A stretch of 64,000 nt of DNA, taken from positions 27,869,253 through 27,933,252 of the forward strand of contig CAKAKS010000068.1 in assembly GCA_916700875.1 (NCBI GenBank). The letters run 5' to 3'. Shown one piece after another: positions 1 through 12,784 of the stretch. This stretch comes from Sebastes aleutianus. Its lineage: Eukaryota; Chordata; Actinopteri; Perciformes; Sebastidae. The translations under genes and the position numbers were made by a program. The notes beneath the pieces are model-generated. The model did not search any database. It worked only from the letters and a program-made list of their open reading frames with translations, and was not told the DNA's origin. Position 1 is the stretch's first letter. Each line of letters begins with the position of its first letter.

Positions 1-1190
1 TGACTCACATTGTGAATTCACTTCACCTGCTCCCTGCATGAGTGCAGATGTGAGGACACACACATATGAACGCACACTCGCACAGACATAAACATTTCCT
101 CGTCACCAGGTGCATCCTGCTGTTTTGGGTGGGTGGTAGGAAGGTGGTTGTAGCAATCATGTAAAGCAGGAGCATCTGGTCCTGTCACAGGCGTCAGGAA
201 ACAGCAGAGCAGAGAGAAAAGCTGCAGACTGACGGCACCCTGAGAGTCACACACACACTCTGGCTGGAGACACAACAGCATGTTGGAGAGCTGAGAGGAA
301 GCATATAGAGCTCCCATGTGGAGATAATCAAGTCTGATTACTTTAGGTAATCTTTTTTTAATGTGTGATGGTTCAATATGATGAAAAGCATATGGCGATT
401 AGTATTATTTCTCTCTGTTCATAGCAGTAATTTAGTGGTTTTACATTTCCATAGCACAGCACATGATCCATAATGATTTTAACATCTCACATTACTTTGA
501 TGAATCTCTTCAGCACAGGGAACTCTTTGAACAAGGTCTTGACACGACTTAGAGCTCTGTTGGAATCAAGAGCAACTTTCTGTGCCAGGATGCTTTTCTT
601 TATCTTCATGTGGGGCCATTTCTATACGCCGCAGATCTCCGTTGATATTGACATGGTCAGGATTATATATAGAGAAGAAGGAGAGAGAGAGAGAAAGATG
701 CATTGAGAAATGACAGAAGTAGTCAGCATCCTGAGGACAAAGAGCAGAAGGCCTGAGTAACTCCACCTGACAGAGATTTATCTCTGCACTTCAGCGGCTC
801 AAATTCACAATTGATTTTCTTGAGTCCATTTCCCCAAAGAAAGAAATCTCACACTACATCATTTCCTAAAGTACATGACACCATCGGTGATCTGTCCAGG
901 TACCTCCATGGAGAACATGATAGATCCTCTGCTTAATACACTATAACACACCCTCTCACCACTGAAGCATATCCGTCTACAACTCTTAACTATAAGAATC
1001 AAGTTTTGAACAACAGCAACGTTATCCTGACTCTGACTTTGAAGACTCAACAACACATTTCTACAACTCTAGTCCTCCAACTCTGCAATAAAAGCTACAG
1101 AATGAGTCAAATTTCCTAAAAAATACATTTGATTTTCAGGCATATTCATCCGTATGGTGTTCTGTTCCTGGAGCTTCCCGTGGCCGTGGC
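1..1190. other. Non-coding, no recognised feature
   Basis: No exon-like, RNA-like or clearly repetitive structure is visible. The open frames are short, overlap on both strands and have no recognisable protein character. There is a short purine-rich run of GAGA type near 675-700. Confidence 0.6.
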
Positions 1191-1502
1191 TATGTTCCAA
1201 ATCACATACCTTTCAATTTTTACTTTTAGTACATACCGCAGCTGACCTTACAAAGTACATACTGTTGCATGCAGTATGCTTTTGATTGGGACATATTATT
1301 TTGTCATAACATTGCGCCTTGAACTTTGACCCTCTAGGAGTATTGTGGCTCAGAATAGCAAGAAAAGCATGCTGGCTTATATTCTGCAAAATGTGACCGG
1401 AAGTAGTAGTACATCCTGGTATTTTTGGCATACTGCTTTTTACATCCTATAAATGTTTTTTCTGGCATACTAAATAGTATGGTATGGGTATTAGGATGCA
1501 CA
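1191..1502. mobile_element. Decayed MITE-like element
   Basis: The segment starts with TGTTCCAAATCACATAC and ends in a stretch where GGCATACTAAATAGTATG is followed by a degenerate terminus. The interior has repeated short motifs built on AGTACATAC, GCATGCAGTATGC and TAGTACATCC. From general knowledge, fish genomes carry many short nonautonomous DNA elements of this style, with TGTCCCAATT-type ends and CATACTA-rich subterminal repeats. The right end has diverged and no target-site duplication is visible, so the limits and superfamily are uncertain. No coding capacity is seen. It lies immediately upstream of the first anchor of the large duplication. Confidence 0.45.
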
Positions 1503-1660
1503 GTTCATTTCTCTCCGCTGAGTGCTTCTTCAAAGCTGCTCCCTGCCTAGTAAATAGCTTAAATAACCTGAATGAAAATTAATCGTGGATACTTCAGGGT
1601 CACACGGAGCGAAACAAAAGATTTCCCCATCCATTCTCTGCTTGTTTATTGTCCTACACA
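1503..1660 (+). repeat. Duplication anchor A, left copy
   Basis: This stretch aligns by eye with 28533-28690. The shared order is GAGCTGCTCCC-like sequence, CTGCTAAAT/CTAGTAAAT, then CTGAA-TGAAAA, and further on a CAGGG-CA-A-GGA-CAAA block. Similarity is patchy, so this is the weakest and leftmost anchor of the proposed tandem duplication (offset 27.0 kb). Nothing suggests coding. Confidence 0.45.
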
Positions 1661-2530
1661 CTGAGCTCGGTCCAAGGTCAGGAGGACATGTGCAACAAAG
1701 TGAAAGTTGCATGCAACTATGGTAGTGTAAGGAGAGCTGTCGGTGTTTTGTGGGAAAACTATCTCTGCTGCTGTGGCACTGAGAATAAGCCTGCTAGTTT
1801 ATGCAGGGTGACGTCAACCTTTTGATATTTTCACTGATATTTTCTCTTTTTCTGTGGAGACGACATCTCAAATGTAATCCGTCCATTTGCATCATTATCA
1901 CTGTATTTTAAAACATCTGTCCCACTTTCATCGTTTAAGGTCTTCCAGTCAGATTCTGATACTGAGCCTTTTTACTCTTAAATGTCAACCTTTTAAAATA
2001 TAGAGAACGTTATCAATATCAGCACTGAGCTACATCACATTCATTCTCAGGTGTCTGTGGACAAGTGAAGAAGTGTCATCAGATATGACAGATGCAGTGT
2101 GACTCCTGCTGCAGGGTGGGAGGCAGATAAGAACCAATACAACACTCTGGTAGCTGCTCTGTCGCTGTAAACCTGTTCAAAGTAGAAGAAAGACTCCGAT
2201 CAAATGTCAGTGGAGGGAGACAGCAGCAGGACCACCGCTGTAGGCCAACATCTCCATTTAGCAAAGGACAAAGCATGTGGTCTGTACACACTGTAGACTG
2301 TAATGTGAGGTATGTAAATCATTAGTGAGATGAGGATAAAAAAAAAACATCAATCGATTAAATTAATTTATCTGAATCTGGGAGTGATGCCGAGTAAAGT
2401 AAACATAATATTACAGATATTTCACAATCCTCCACATCAGATGAGTTTGTCTGTAAATTAACTCTTAGTCCGGGAAGACGATTCATCATTTATAAACTGC
2501 ACACATAATCAAACACTTATGTTAGGTTCA
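1661..2530. other. Non-coding, nothing recognised
   Basis: No recognisable gene, RNA or repeat was found. A short A-tract lies at 2339-2347. The frames on both strands are short and unconvincing. Confidence 0.55.
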
Positions 2531-2549
2531 TTATGAATGTGTTTACAGA

Positions 2550-2645
2550 CCTTTTCAAAGGTGACATCATAAACATTCTAGAAGGACCTCTTTGTAATTC
2601 CTGTTCCAAAGCTGTTGCCCCGAGCAACAGAAGGGCAATGAAAAG
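2550..2645 (+). repeat. X-box-bearing repeat, copy 1
   Basis: This is a diverged copy of an interspersed repeat also seen at 37431-37500, at 38870-38936 plus 39457-39520, and at 44908-45025. Shared blocks are GACCTTTTCAAA, AAACATTCT, CCTCTTTGTA-TTCCTGTT and a palindrome GTTGCCCCGAGCAAC at 2614-2628, followed by AGAAGGGCAATGA. The palindrome resembles the RFX-family X-box half-sites GTTGCC and AGCAAC. Class is unknown, and no terminal repeats or coding sequence were seen. Confidence 0.6.
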
Positions 2646-4049
2646 GTCACAGAGGAATAATATATTGAAATTGGAAACCACGACAACATGGACGGTGGTG
2701 GAAAAAGGACTGATTTCAAAAAAGAAATGGAGGTGAAGAAATGGTTGCTTCTGTCAGAGTGGAGCTGTTGTGTTGGAGAAATACGAGGGTCAGTTCAGTT
2801 CTCTGTCACAGTTCAGCAGGTTTAACAGCTGTCACCTTTCAGCTGGAATAGGTTCCATATATCTGCTGGAGAAAGCACTGTAGTGGATCAAACTGTGTGC
2901 TGGAGCAGGTTGGTCTGACACGGCTGATATACAGTAGCTGTCCAAGGAAATTATTTTCTACATCAGACGGTAATTTTTGTTCAGGATGTTGTAATTGTTG
3001 GTTGTGATGGTGTCAGCAGCTCTGACAGGGAGGTCTTGGTGGAGGCTGGTGGTGGAAGCTCAGCTCAGCTCAGCTCTGTATCCTGCTTCTCTCAGTGGAC
3101 GTTGAACAATTACAGTCAGTTTGTCACTCTGACAGTCTGAAGACTCCTTCTGGCAGCAGCTGAATGCCACATGTTTCTGGTGACATAAAGACATTTGTAG
3201 GCAATCTGTTTCTTGTTCCTGCTGTCATAATCTGCTCATAATGAGACAAAGAGCCGCTGATTGAACTTCTGATCTGAAAAGACATAATTAAGACACAATT
3301 AATTCACTAATAGCTTCTTCAAGTGAAAGCTCTTTCTATGGTTCATCATGTCAGTATATGAGGGGGCTGCTTGAATGTTTCTTGTGCGATTACACATTAA
3401 CTGCACCACAGCTCTACTGTAACTGATCTAAGATCATTTAATAGACTCAGGTTTGGTTTCTTGGTCCAAACCCAGGTTCAGGAAAAAGCATTTAGATTAA
3501 CACATTTTTAGACTGCACACTCAGGAGTGATACCAAGTTGGAAAGTAATATATGGACACAAGCTTATGCAAACACACGTGTAAACTGCACACACAGCCGT
3601 GTACACTTAGTACACTGTAGACACACTAACATCCAGAGAATGAGGGAGGAGGAATCTGTTCAGTTCACCACTGACTGATGTTTCTGTTGGATTTCTGTCA
3701 GAGTCTGGTAGGTGAGGTCACATCTGTAACTTTTAATATATCGCTGTCTTCTCCCGTGGCACAAGTTAATGAGTTTGTTGTTCAGATGACAACAGAGATG
3801 AGTTGGGGGACGTCATCTTGAAGCATGCTGTTTATTTTAATCAGCCTCTCTGAAACTTGGAGAGAGGCACCTCAGGAAGTTGGATGCTGCTGAGCTCCCG
3901 CTGTTAATATCAGTGTGTGGAATTACAAACATGATTTGATGCTCTGTGAGGCGAATGTGAACATAAATAAAAGTATTTAACAAAGAAAAAAGTATGAAAG
4001 TATTAGTCAAGTTTAGATGATATATTCTAGGTTTTAGTATCAGCGAGGT

Positions 4050-4050
<1 letters not shown>

Positions 4051-4102
<52 letters not shown>

Positions 4103-4103
4103 G
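4051..4103 (+). repeat. (TC)n microsatellite
   Basis: A nearly perfect CT dinucleotide run of about 50 bp with one TT interruption near its right end. Confidence 0.97.
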
Positions 4104-4486
4104 TCGCTCTGCTCTGGCTTCTTAAACAAAGCTTGATAAGCAGAGGCAGCTATTTGTATGGTAATTCACCAAAGAAACACATCACACATACTTAGGATTC
4201 AGGAGAATGGAAATGAGATTTGCTCTGTGACTCCATATGAGGGCCTGTGATAATAAGGAGTGTGATAACAGTTGGTATGTATACGGCTATGTGTGTGCCA
4301 GATGTTGTGTCCAGTCCAGTGCGTGCTTGCCTGATAAACTCTCTACTCGTTAACTGAAGTGATACAGTCAGCCCGACACTAAACAGCTGTGAGCTCCAGC
4401 CAATGGGACATGGAGGGGAGGCAGCAGATGAGAGACTGCTGCTTTGCTCCAGAGTCCGATGTCAACAGGCCAGGCTGAATGCCTTT

Positions 4487-4549
4487 GCAGCTGCAGCAGC
4501 AGCGGCAGCAGCAGAGGCAGCAGCGGCAGCAGCAGCAGCAGCAGCAGCA
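4487..4549 (+). repeat. (GCA)n trinucleotide repeat
   Basis: An imperfect GCA/CGGCA repeat of about 60 bp, ending in a pure run of about eight AGC units. It creates long poly-Ala, poly-Leu and poly-Cys frames on the minus strand (4368-4698). I do not regard those as genes, because all three minus frames are open through the repeat for the same trivial reason. Confidence 0.95.
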
Positions 4550-4964
4550 TTGTGACATAGACCGATAGCTGGTGCTGTAGTGGGGCATGTTGAGAGTAGT
4601 CTAAGAGGCCAGAGTACATGCTGCAGTTCTTGTGCATCAAGGTCAGCACCCAAGACCCGTTGCCAACAGCTGGGACTCTCCAGATAAGAACAATGCAATA
4701 GAAAAAAATAATAAAATAATAACTATTATGATAAATACATCAGTTAAATTGATTTTCCCAATTTCGCAAATTGTACAGCATCTTTATACACATAGTGTAG
4801 CTATTGCACAGATAAAAAAATGCAGAAAAATTTCATATTTAACTATGTATGGAGACATTTGCTTAATCCGACAGAAAATTCCAGTACTGCAGCTCCTGAC
4901 TCAGTCATGGTGATCCCAAAAAATGGCTCCTTCATCATCTTTCAGTGAAGAGCCTGGAACAAGA

Positions 4965-5330
4965 GCAATGTTTTTCTTTCCAAATACTAATCAGATTCAG
5001 CATGTTAGTCACAGAAAACTCTGTTCTCTCTCTAACTTCCTGAATCTATTTTCCTTATCAGTCAGAGTTGGGAGGAAGAAAAAGAACTGAAGGAATGGAA
5101 GATGACATCCATAAAAGATGAGGAAGGTGTTGAAATGGATTTGAGCAGAAACCATGGCGTCTGAAGACAAAGTGGTCGTCCTGAATAAACAGCATTGTGG
5201 AGATTGTGGTTTAAGAGCTGATAAAGAGATGATCAGAGGGGGGAGTGGTGGAGGGATTGGACAGGGGGAAGAAAATAAACACAGATAAAAGGAAATGTGA
5301 AGAAAGGCAATAAAGAAAGAAAAGAGAAAA
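4965..5330 (+). repeat. Duplication anchor B, left copy
   Basis: It aligns with 33660-34060. Shared blocks include ATACT-ATCAG-TTCA, GTCACAGA-A-CTCTGTT followed by CTCTCT-AAC-TTCTGAA, then GGAGGAAGAAAA, GAATGGAAG, and a long purine-rich tail of GAAAG/AAATAAA type. The minus-strand frame covering it (5009-5398) shares an LEREQS stretch with the minus-strand frame of the other copy. The rest of those peptides is low-complexity Phe/Leu/Pro and is probably not a protein. Confidence 0.65.
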
Positions 5331-5399
5331 AAAAGATTAGAACGATTAGAGGAAGCCAGACGGGCATGTCGAGAGAAAACAACATGTTTTAACCTCACG

Positions 5400-5560
5400 T
5401 GGCTTCTTTAATCTTGGTCAGCACTCCAGCGCTCTGCTGGATTATATGTATTTAGAGCTGCTTTAAATGAATGAGTTCCACCAGGGAGGACGAGACATCC
5501 AGACTGCATCAGAGATATTAAACTTTGACAACAGACCAAACTCCTGTTGATTAAATCAGA
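5400..5560 (+). repeat. Duplication anchor C, left copy
   Basis: It aligns with 34600-34760. The shared order is GCTCTG/GGCTCTG, TTACATGGATTTAGAGCTGC-like sequence, AGTTCCACCAG, GA-GACATC, GGACTTCATCA/AGACTGCATCA, ATATT-A, and AACTCCTGTT/AACTCCTCTT. It follows anchor B at nearly the same spacing in both copies (offset 29.2 kb). Confidence 0.65.
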
Positions 5561-5639
5561 ATTTAGCTGGTAATTTGAGGGGTTTCATTTACACACCTGG
5601 TGGAATAATCACCTGGTTGTCACGGTAATAAGTGGACCT

Positions 5640-7955
5640 TTTAATCTTCAACAATTAATTCAATACCACACAATGACTTCCAGACTTGTGTTAGTGATGA
5701 TGTAATGTGGGCAGGTGGATAGAGCTCAATACTGATGAACAGAGGCAGCTGAATTCCCCTTCCCCCTGTGACACTGACACATATAGCCTGACACTTCACA
5801 TCTATTCTAGTATTGAGGACAACAAACACTGTTTGTGTTCCACTGGTGACTGTTGTAAACCTCCATTTCTGTCAGTAAGATGTATGAACAGGATCCTCCC
5901 ATGCTATGGCCCTATTCTTTTCCCTTTACCTCCATGGAACTAGGACAACTAATATGGAATTCCCACAACATCAATTTCAAAAACAATTGGGCTGAATTAT
6001 TTAACATGTTAGACATTATGATTATGGTAATGTATTGTGAATAATGACATGTTATTTGTTGTATTAGTACAGTATTTGATCTCTCTACTCAGCCATGTGT
6101 CTTTTTTTTGCTCATGCTCAGTTAGAACATCTCTTCTTCGTCCTTGTGCAGCAAAGCAAATCCATCATCAGTCAGTTTCTGTGTGGAGGACGGAGGCGCT
6201 GTGACACTGTGGTGGTTGTACCAAACCTGAAATGAAGAGCAGAGAGAAGAAAGTAGCTGTGATTCAGGTTTTGATATTTTCTGATTGGAGAGCAGACTCC
6301 CAGCAGTCAGACCACATCAGCATCTTGTTACCCGTTCTTCATTTTCTGCTTTGCCATATTTAATTTGCTTCTCCACTTTGGAGACGTTTTTTTTTTTTCT
6401 TCACGTACACTAGATACACTTGAATGTCAGTGTCAATATATTCCGACCCCTTCCTGTCTCTCAGAGGTAATGATGCCATCCATTACTCTTCCTAATGCAA
6501 TCTGTTTAACCTATTGTAAATGAAAAGGTCAGGTGCATTGCTTCTGTTTAGATGGATGAGTTGTTCCTGCACTTACTGTATCACTGAGATGTACATTATG
6601 TTAGACCATCATTATAATGTGTCCGCATAGAGAGAGAGAAAGAGACTGATAGCGGCTTGGACCTTGTGTATGTATTAGGGTTGTGAGTCCTTGTGTGGTC
6701 CGAGGTTTCCTCTGAATCCAGATTATATCATAGAGAGAAGCCACTCATTAAAGTCTCATTACTATTTAATATTCACCATGAAGTATTCACATTCAGGAGG
6801 TAGGGAGGATCTCAAGGAAGAACTGCTAGAAAACAATCAATGTTAGAAATCAATGTTAATGGAGTTTTTGTGAGATTGTGGATAATCAGAGAATTTATAT
6901 CAGATATAGTTTAGATGGAAAATTCACCTTTTAAACCAGAAAATCTTCTTTTGACGCTGAAGCTATAGAACTTATCTTCTTTAAACAAGAACACATACGA
7001 GCAGAATAACACTGCTGCTCCCATCAGTCTACAGTCTACACTGTGTTGTATGATATGATGACATATGTGAGTCTCAGCATGTGACGTAGCAGAGACTCTT
7101 TCTCTCATCCTCTCTGTCTCCATGCAGTCGGTGTTGTGTGTGCTGTGTTAGTATGTAGCCTCGGTGTCTGTCACACATTAGAGTGAATGAAGGCTGCTGG
7201 AGCTCTGACTTCTCAATGGAAACAAAATCATTCATAACACTAACTTAATCTACATTTGGTGTTTTCGGTCTGAAGAGTTAGAAGGTTCCTGCCATGTAAA
7301 TACATGATCCATTCTTATTGTTAAATGTTGCAGTCCAGTAGGATGTGTTAGGGGAGGCTGCGGATTAGTGCATAAAAGAGAGAGAGAGGGAGAGGGTTTG
7401 TTAAAAGCAAAGCTGATTGAGTAGCAGATGATGTTTGTGAAATGTTCAGGCTGCTTAATCACACTTCATTTTCAACTGATGTTGAAATGTGGTCTTCATC
7501 TGCATAAATTATTCTCCTGCATGATAACAAATCTGGTCGTGGTCTTTTATATACAGCCATAATTTACACTCATTCCTGTCCACATACCGGTTAGATCACA
7601 TGTTTGTAGTTTTATAATCAGTCTGGCGTTTCATAAGAGAAACATTATTTTTACAACCTGCCTGGTTTGATCCAGTTTATTGTGCATCTGCTCAGCAACA
7701 CAATCATTTGTATAATTCACTGCAGGTTTGACACAAGTGATAAGAAAGCAGGTTTTATTAATTCGAAATGACGCACTGAAGAACAAATTAACAAGACTGT
7801 TCCTCACATGTCTGTCTGTGTATCACTTATTGTATCTCCGCAGAGACATCCTATATGTGTAATTCCAGTCCAGACTGGTCCCTGTATTTCCTCTCACTCT
7901 GCTGGTGTGAAGAATGGTCGACATAAATGATCTCTGACCCTCTCCGTGTAAAATA
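5640..7955. other. Non-coding, nothing recognised
   Basis: Ordinary AT-rich sequence without a recognisable gene or RNA. It contains an internal T-tract near 6388-6398. I found no convincing homologue of this stretch in the right-hand block, where the corresponding interval holds a LINE tail and a local tandem duplication. Confidence 0.5.
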
Positions 7956-7959
7956 AAAC

Positions 7960-8110
7960 ACAAACACAAATCCAATTTCTATCTGGTTTGTCGACACGTG
8001 TGAGTCCACCACCAACAACGGCAGCCTCCTACACAGTTCAACACGCTACACAATGTGTTGCTCCACTGAGACATCAGTGCAACGCAATTTGATTTCATGG
8101 TTCTCCAGAT
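7960..8110 (+). repeat. Duplication anchor D, left copy
   Basis: It aligns with 40480-40680. Shared blocks are ACACAAACACAAATCC, a stretch with CAACAACGGCAGCCTCC, ACACA-TTCA-CAC, TGTT-CTCCACTGAGACA and GATTTCATGGTT-like sequence. Offset is about 32.5 kb. Confidence 0.65.
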
Positions 8111-8114
8111 CTCA

Positions 8115-9785
8115 GAGAGAGTGTTCGTGTCCACTCAGCTCCATATGTGTGTGTCTGTCTGCCTCCTGTTACTGTGTCTAAAAGTGTGTGTGAGTGCTGT
8201 CTCTGCTGGGACACATTTCACTGTTGTTGCTGATACAAAGTGGACAAAAATACACTGAATATTCAACTCAGAGATGGACAATTTTAATTACATTTTTAGG
8301 TGAGTAATGATGAGTCATGTTACAAAACTAAATAGATGAATCAAAATCATACTTTAATAAATGCATGAGTGCAAAACGAAACCACCAATCACCATCTAAC
8401 CTGTCACTTCCTTTGGGGAAGCTAAAAAAAAAAAGCAGTGGTGCATTACGCTGTCCACAATAACCACATAATTACTGAAAATTCCTAAATGTTGAGCACT
8501 GCCTTTCAACATGATCATGTCAGATTGAGGGACTGTGTTGATGTTAAATTCTCGCAGCATTAAATGAATGTTTTGGAGCACAAACATCCTGTAATATAAA
8601 ATAGTAATATCAAGCAGCCTCCATCAGCTGTCACCAGTCTGTCAGTTAATATGCATGCCACTTATGAATCATATCAAATAGGAAAACAGCCAAGTGATAC
8701 AAAGAAACAAACACTGAGTCTTAAATGAGATGGGATTATCAGTGTTTTCGTAATTTCCTAAAATCATTTCTGTGTAGAATCACTCATCCTCTCAAATCTG
8801 TATCTGCTTTGTTCTTTGAAATGAACTACTTTATTTAGGTGGATCATGTCGGCATTAATCAGAACAAAAGTAAAAACCAGAAGACAGTTAACATTGAATC
8901 ATACAGACCAGAGAACTGCAGCTTCAGTGCTCTTTATGGACTGGACCGTTCTGGCCACGCCTTCATAAGTGATGTCACAGCAGCTGTTTTACCTGCGACA
9001 GGTGACAGTAAACACCTTATACTGGTGAGCTTGAAAGTTTGAACACAGAACAGCCTCAGAGTTTGGTTTTGATGAGAGAAATATGTGATTTCACTTTTTC
9101 TTTTAACAATCCGGTACCTCAGTGTGTTGAAGAGAAGTTTCACTGAACCAGAATCTCTCATCAGAGCCTCTGTACTGCTTCTACCTGAGGATACCAAAAC
9201 CCTCAGAGAAAACCTTATTAGATAGTATCTCCACTGTTCTCTATGCACATAATGTACTTTCCTCTGTGTGAATGTTTCAAACTTGGGTAGAAGTTTAATG
9301 TTTTTTGCACACGGCAGCTGAAACTAGATTTACATCAGACTACAAAGCTAAACCAGCTGAGCTCTGCTCACACTTTGCAGGAGAAATAAAACTTCTCACA
9401 GACAGAAAGATCTCTGTCTGTGAATATTTGACACCACAGGTACATCGTGGCATCACAGGAATAAATCCCGGGACATTTTACAAAGTGTTACTGTAAAGAA
9501 CACCCAGGTTGTTGACTCTGAAATGCTGTAATCAGTGTTTTATTGAGAAATAGCTGAGTTTATTGTTTGTGATAAGTGACTTCTTTTTCTTAGTCTACTC
9601 TTCATTTAGTCTTAATAGAATCAGTGGGATCAAACCAGAGATATTATATTTCTAACGACTGATATAAAACACAGGTGGAAGGAGATTAGTGTACTTTAAT
9701 GCACGTTAATATATTTATATGTATTCAAACATGACGCAATGCAGGATTCATTGTCTGCACCAGAGCGTCCCCATTAGTGTGTGCA
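8115..9785. other. Non-coding, one weak splice-like motif
   Basis: No gene is recognised. At 8290-8305, TTTTTAG is directly followed by GTGAGT, which is a 3'-splice-site-like and 5'-splice-site-like juxtaposition. The upstream pyrimidine tract is short, so this is only a weak candidate recursive site. Confidence 0.4.
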
Positions 9786-9790
9786 GAGTG

Positions 9791-10125
9791 GAGCAGAGCT
9801 GTTTTTATCCTGCATGTCTTCACACCTGTCTGATCCTATTAGATCACTGATCAACACTGTAGTCCAGCAGGTGGTGAGCTGATGACTGTTCATAATGGAG
9901 AAAATGAACATTAAATTACCTGATAATAGAAATTAGATTGGCTTTTAGCTCCATTAAGGGAGCCTTCAGACTCTGTGGTGTCCTCAGGTGTATTTAGTTT
10001 AGACTGAATGTGGTTTCACTTGAATATAGCAGAGCCTTCCTGTTCCAATGAATTGTGTCTTATGTAGACCAGTCAGTGTTTGTTCTCTTGTGGATAAAAT
10101 CTGTCCTCTTCATGTCCATGTTCTC
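9791..10125 (+). repeat. Duplication anchor E, left copy
   Basis: This is the best-preserved part of the large duplication. 9791-9966 matches 42928-43118 almost base for base over long runs: CAGAGCTGTTTTTATCCTG, GTCTGATCCTATTAGATCAC, TGTAGTCCAGCAGGTGGTGA, GAGAAAATGAACATTAAAT and TAGATTGGCTTTTA. A 15-20 bp insertion (an ACACGTCTGCTGAGC-type segment) is present only in the right copy. The match resumes downstream with TGTGTCT-ATGTAG-CCAG, GTCAGTGTTTGTTCTCTT, and TCCATGTCCTC/TCCATGTTCTC. There is no coding potential, so the conservation is more likely from shared origin or a regulatory role. Confidence 0.85.
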
Positions 10126-10129
10126 TTAC

Positions 10130-12295
10130 AGCTGATCATTAAATGTAAAATGCAATTATAAATCCTCAAATTATATCTCGCTAATATTAAAGAGGCACAT
10201 GTATTGTGAAAATAAAATCATATTTTTTTGTTATGTTGGTCACGATCATGGATCAATTATTAATGTTTTTTCTAAATTCTGTGCACAGATGGGAAACAAT
10301 AATTAGTGTAGCTGCTTTAATGACTGCATCTCTGATCTAGCAGTGATGATTTTTGAGCTATTGGCAGGCTGTTTTACTGTAATGTCAGTAGTTGTTCATC
10401 CTGATCTCTTCTTCTCTTAGTAAAAAAGTGACAGACATGTTATTCAGTGTTAGTTTTATATGGACAACATGTAGTAATGAACAGATTAGGCAGCAGAGGC
10501 AGTAGACAGTAGACATTTTAGAAATGATCTAACACAATATCATTGTTTCAGAGGCTCAACGTGCTTCAGCCTCAAGTTACTTCTCAAACCATCGGAGCCT
10601 TTTTATGATGTTTTGTTTTCGCTTTTCCTACATCAGTGTTTAAAGGTCACTGGCCTCAATCAGAGGCCTTTTACTTTGAAAAGACCTGCCTGGGGTAATC
10701 AGGCTAGCGTTAGTTTAGCCGTTTTCATATACATGTTTTTGATTATATTCCTTTAATCGTTTTCTGATTCTTGTCATAGTATTTAATTTATGCAGCTGTT
10801 TAAACTTTTATTGACTTTTTTATTGGCCTCCCTCCGTCATATAGTTTGCCTTTTTGTCTTCCCTGTGCTGCGTATTTTATTGGCTGCTTCACTCTCTTCT
10901 CTGTCTAATAATCCCTTTTGTAACGTTGGTGCCCATAAAACACAAAGACACTGACTGACACTTTTAAAGGGGAGTGTTTGATTCATAGCCATCAGTCGGT
11001 CTCTTGCTCTGAGGAATGCTGTTGGCATGACGTAACTGCAGCTGACTCCCTCCTCTCAGCCCGTGTTCACTGCCAGCTCACACGTCACATTACTTTATAC
11101 TCGCCAACTTATACCTGCCTCAAAGTCTTTAGAGGCAATCATACTAGTACAATCAATTACACATGAATGAAACCATTGACTAACCACAGAGTTGTGTATT
11201 CTCAGTGGTAAATCAACACATGTGCTGTGGTACTGCCCTGTCTCTGACCATGGTGCTGATTCATGTTCAGAAGAAGAAGCCTGTTCACTGTCCTCAGACC
11301 AGTGTGAAGCTGAATGACGCATATGACTCCATCTATATATATTAATGTAATGAACATGAAGGTACATCTCAATATGAAACTGGAAAACACTTTTCTAAAA
11401 GATGAAATATATTATTTGCATTTATGAGCTCAAAATCAATTCCCATCAAAGATAGCGTTACTCCTCAGCTTTAGCCAAGCGTTGGGAGAGAAATAGTTTA
11501 CTCATAAAATCTATATTTTGTAATTTCCCTTAACATTCTGCAGTAATACATTATTCAACAATCCACACAGTGTTATAGCTCCATAGTCCACCATCAACTC
11601 TTTTGAAGTAAATCATGGTAAGACTTCATGTCCATTGTGCTTTCATTTACTCTCATTTAAACTATTGTCCCTCTGAGTCAGTTCTTTTTAAAAATAACCA
11701 ATCTGATAGAAAAGCTCAGCAGGAGCTGTCTGACCGCTTACTGTTGGTAACACCTACAGTACCACCTACAAACACGCTTTTATAGGTCATAGCTACATGA
11801 GATGACTAAAGCAGAATGGAGGAGTTTTGACTCATGATTGTCCATCAAGTCTCTTCATGGAAGATGAGCGTAGATTCTACAGAGGAGACAAACTGATGCA
11901 GAGTCAGTGAAGTTAGACGTGCAGGACATAGTTGTATTCTCTGATTCTGACCTTCGCTGACTGGTGCTGTTTGTTTAACTCCTCCTTTCTGTAGTTACAT
12001 TCTCTCTTGTTCTTCCTGCTCCTTTAGTCTGCCTTCTCTCAGTCTACAGTGGGATTTAGGGACGAGCAAAGCGTTCATTTATATCCCAGCATGCTCATGG
12101 GCCTCAATGCATCATGGACAGTGAGCTACTACCTGCCTCAAACGCTGCTGTTCTCACAGTAAACCACAGCTTTTTATCAAAACTGTATGGTTCATACTCC
12201 CACAACAAGCAAATACAGACAGAATATGCAACAACGTCAAGCCGACCCTGAGGTTGCGAAGTTCTCCTTAAAGAATCACACAGTTATAAATCTCC
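10130..12295. other. Non-coding, nothing firm
   Basis: AT-rich sequence with no recognised gene or transposon. Around 10205-10300 there may be residual similarity to 43720-43810 (a T-rich stretch leading into a GTGCA-AGATGG motif), but it is too weak to call on its own. Confidence 0.5.
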
Positions 12296-12299
12296 ACAG

Positions 12300-12500
12300 C
12301 TCACTGGAGGTTTTCCCACCGACAGCTGAGGCTTAGTTGGAGGAGAGAAACACTGTGGGCTGTCAATGAATTATGAATTAAGACACCCAGAAGCTTTGAA
12401 CCTTGTGTTCAGTCGAAGAGACGAGTGGACTGGACCATGTAAGGTGATGGATTTACTGCCTAATTAGTGTAATGAGGTGTTTTTTCATCTATAGTGATGT
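12300..12500 (+). repeat. Duplication anchor F, left copy
   Basis: It aligns with 49225-49425. Shared blocks include GAGG-GAGAAACACTGTGGGCTG, AATTATGAAT/AATTATGGAT, AGACAC-C/AAACACTTAGA, GAAGCTTTGAAC, TGTGTTCAGT, GAGTGGACTG, TAATGAGG and CATCTATAGTGATGT-like sequence. Offset is 36.9 kb. Confidence 0.8.
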
Positions 12501-12784
12501 ACAGTGGGATTGTTAACAATTATAATTTGAAGTGAATGGTAGATTTGTGGGTAGATTTATATGAATATCATATTAACTGTCTGATTTTGGTATTAATAAA
12601 ACCTAATTTGAAAAAAAGGCTATGCTGAAATTTTGTTTTCTTTTAATAAATTAAAGCTGCAATCTGCCCACAACAGAGCTACTCTTTGCTAACCGTTGTC
12701 TGCGGCACTTTGGTTTGATCTACGTCTGCAATTTGTTGCATGGAGCCAAGATCCAGAACACATTTAATGAGGTTTCTGCAGACT

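Noticed and set aside
4368..4698. Minus-strand frames with long poly-Cys, poly-Leu and poly-Ala runs
   Set aside because: All three are translations of the same (GCA)n repeat, and a trinucleotide repeat is automatically open in every frame. There is no coding context on either side.
8290..8305. Second recursive-splice-like motif (TTTTTAG followed by GTGAGT)
   Set aside because: The pyrimidine tract is short and interrupted, and the site lies upstream of the only candidate first exon, so there is no known intron to host it.
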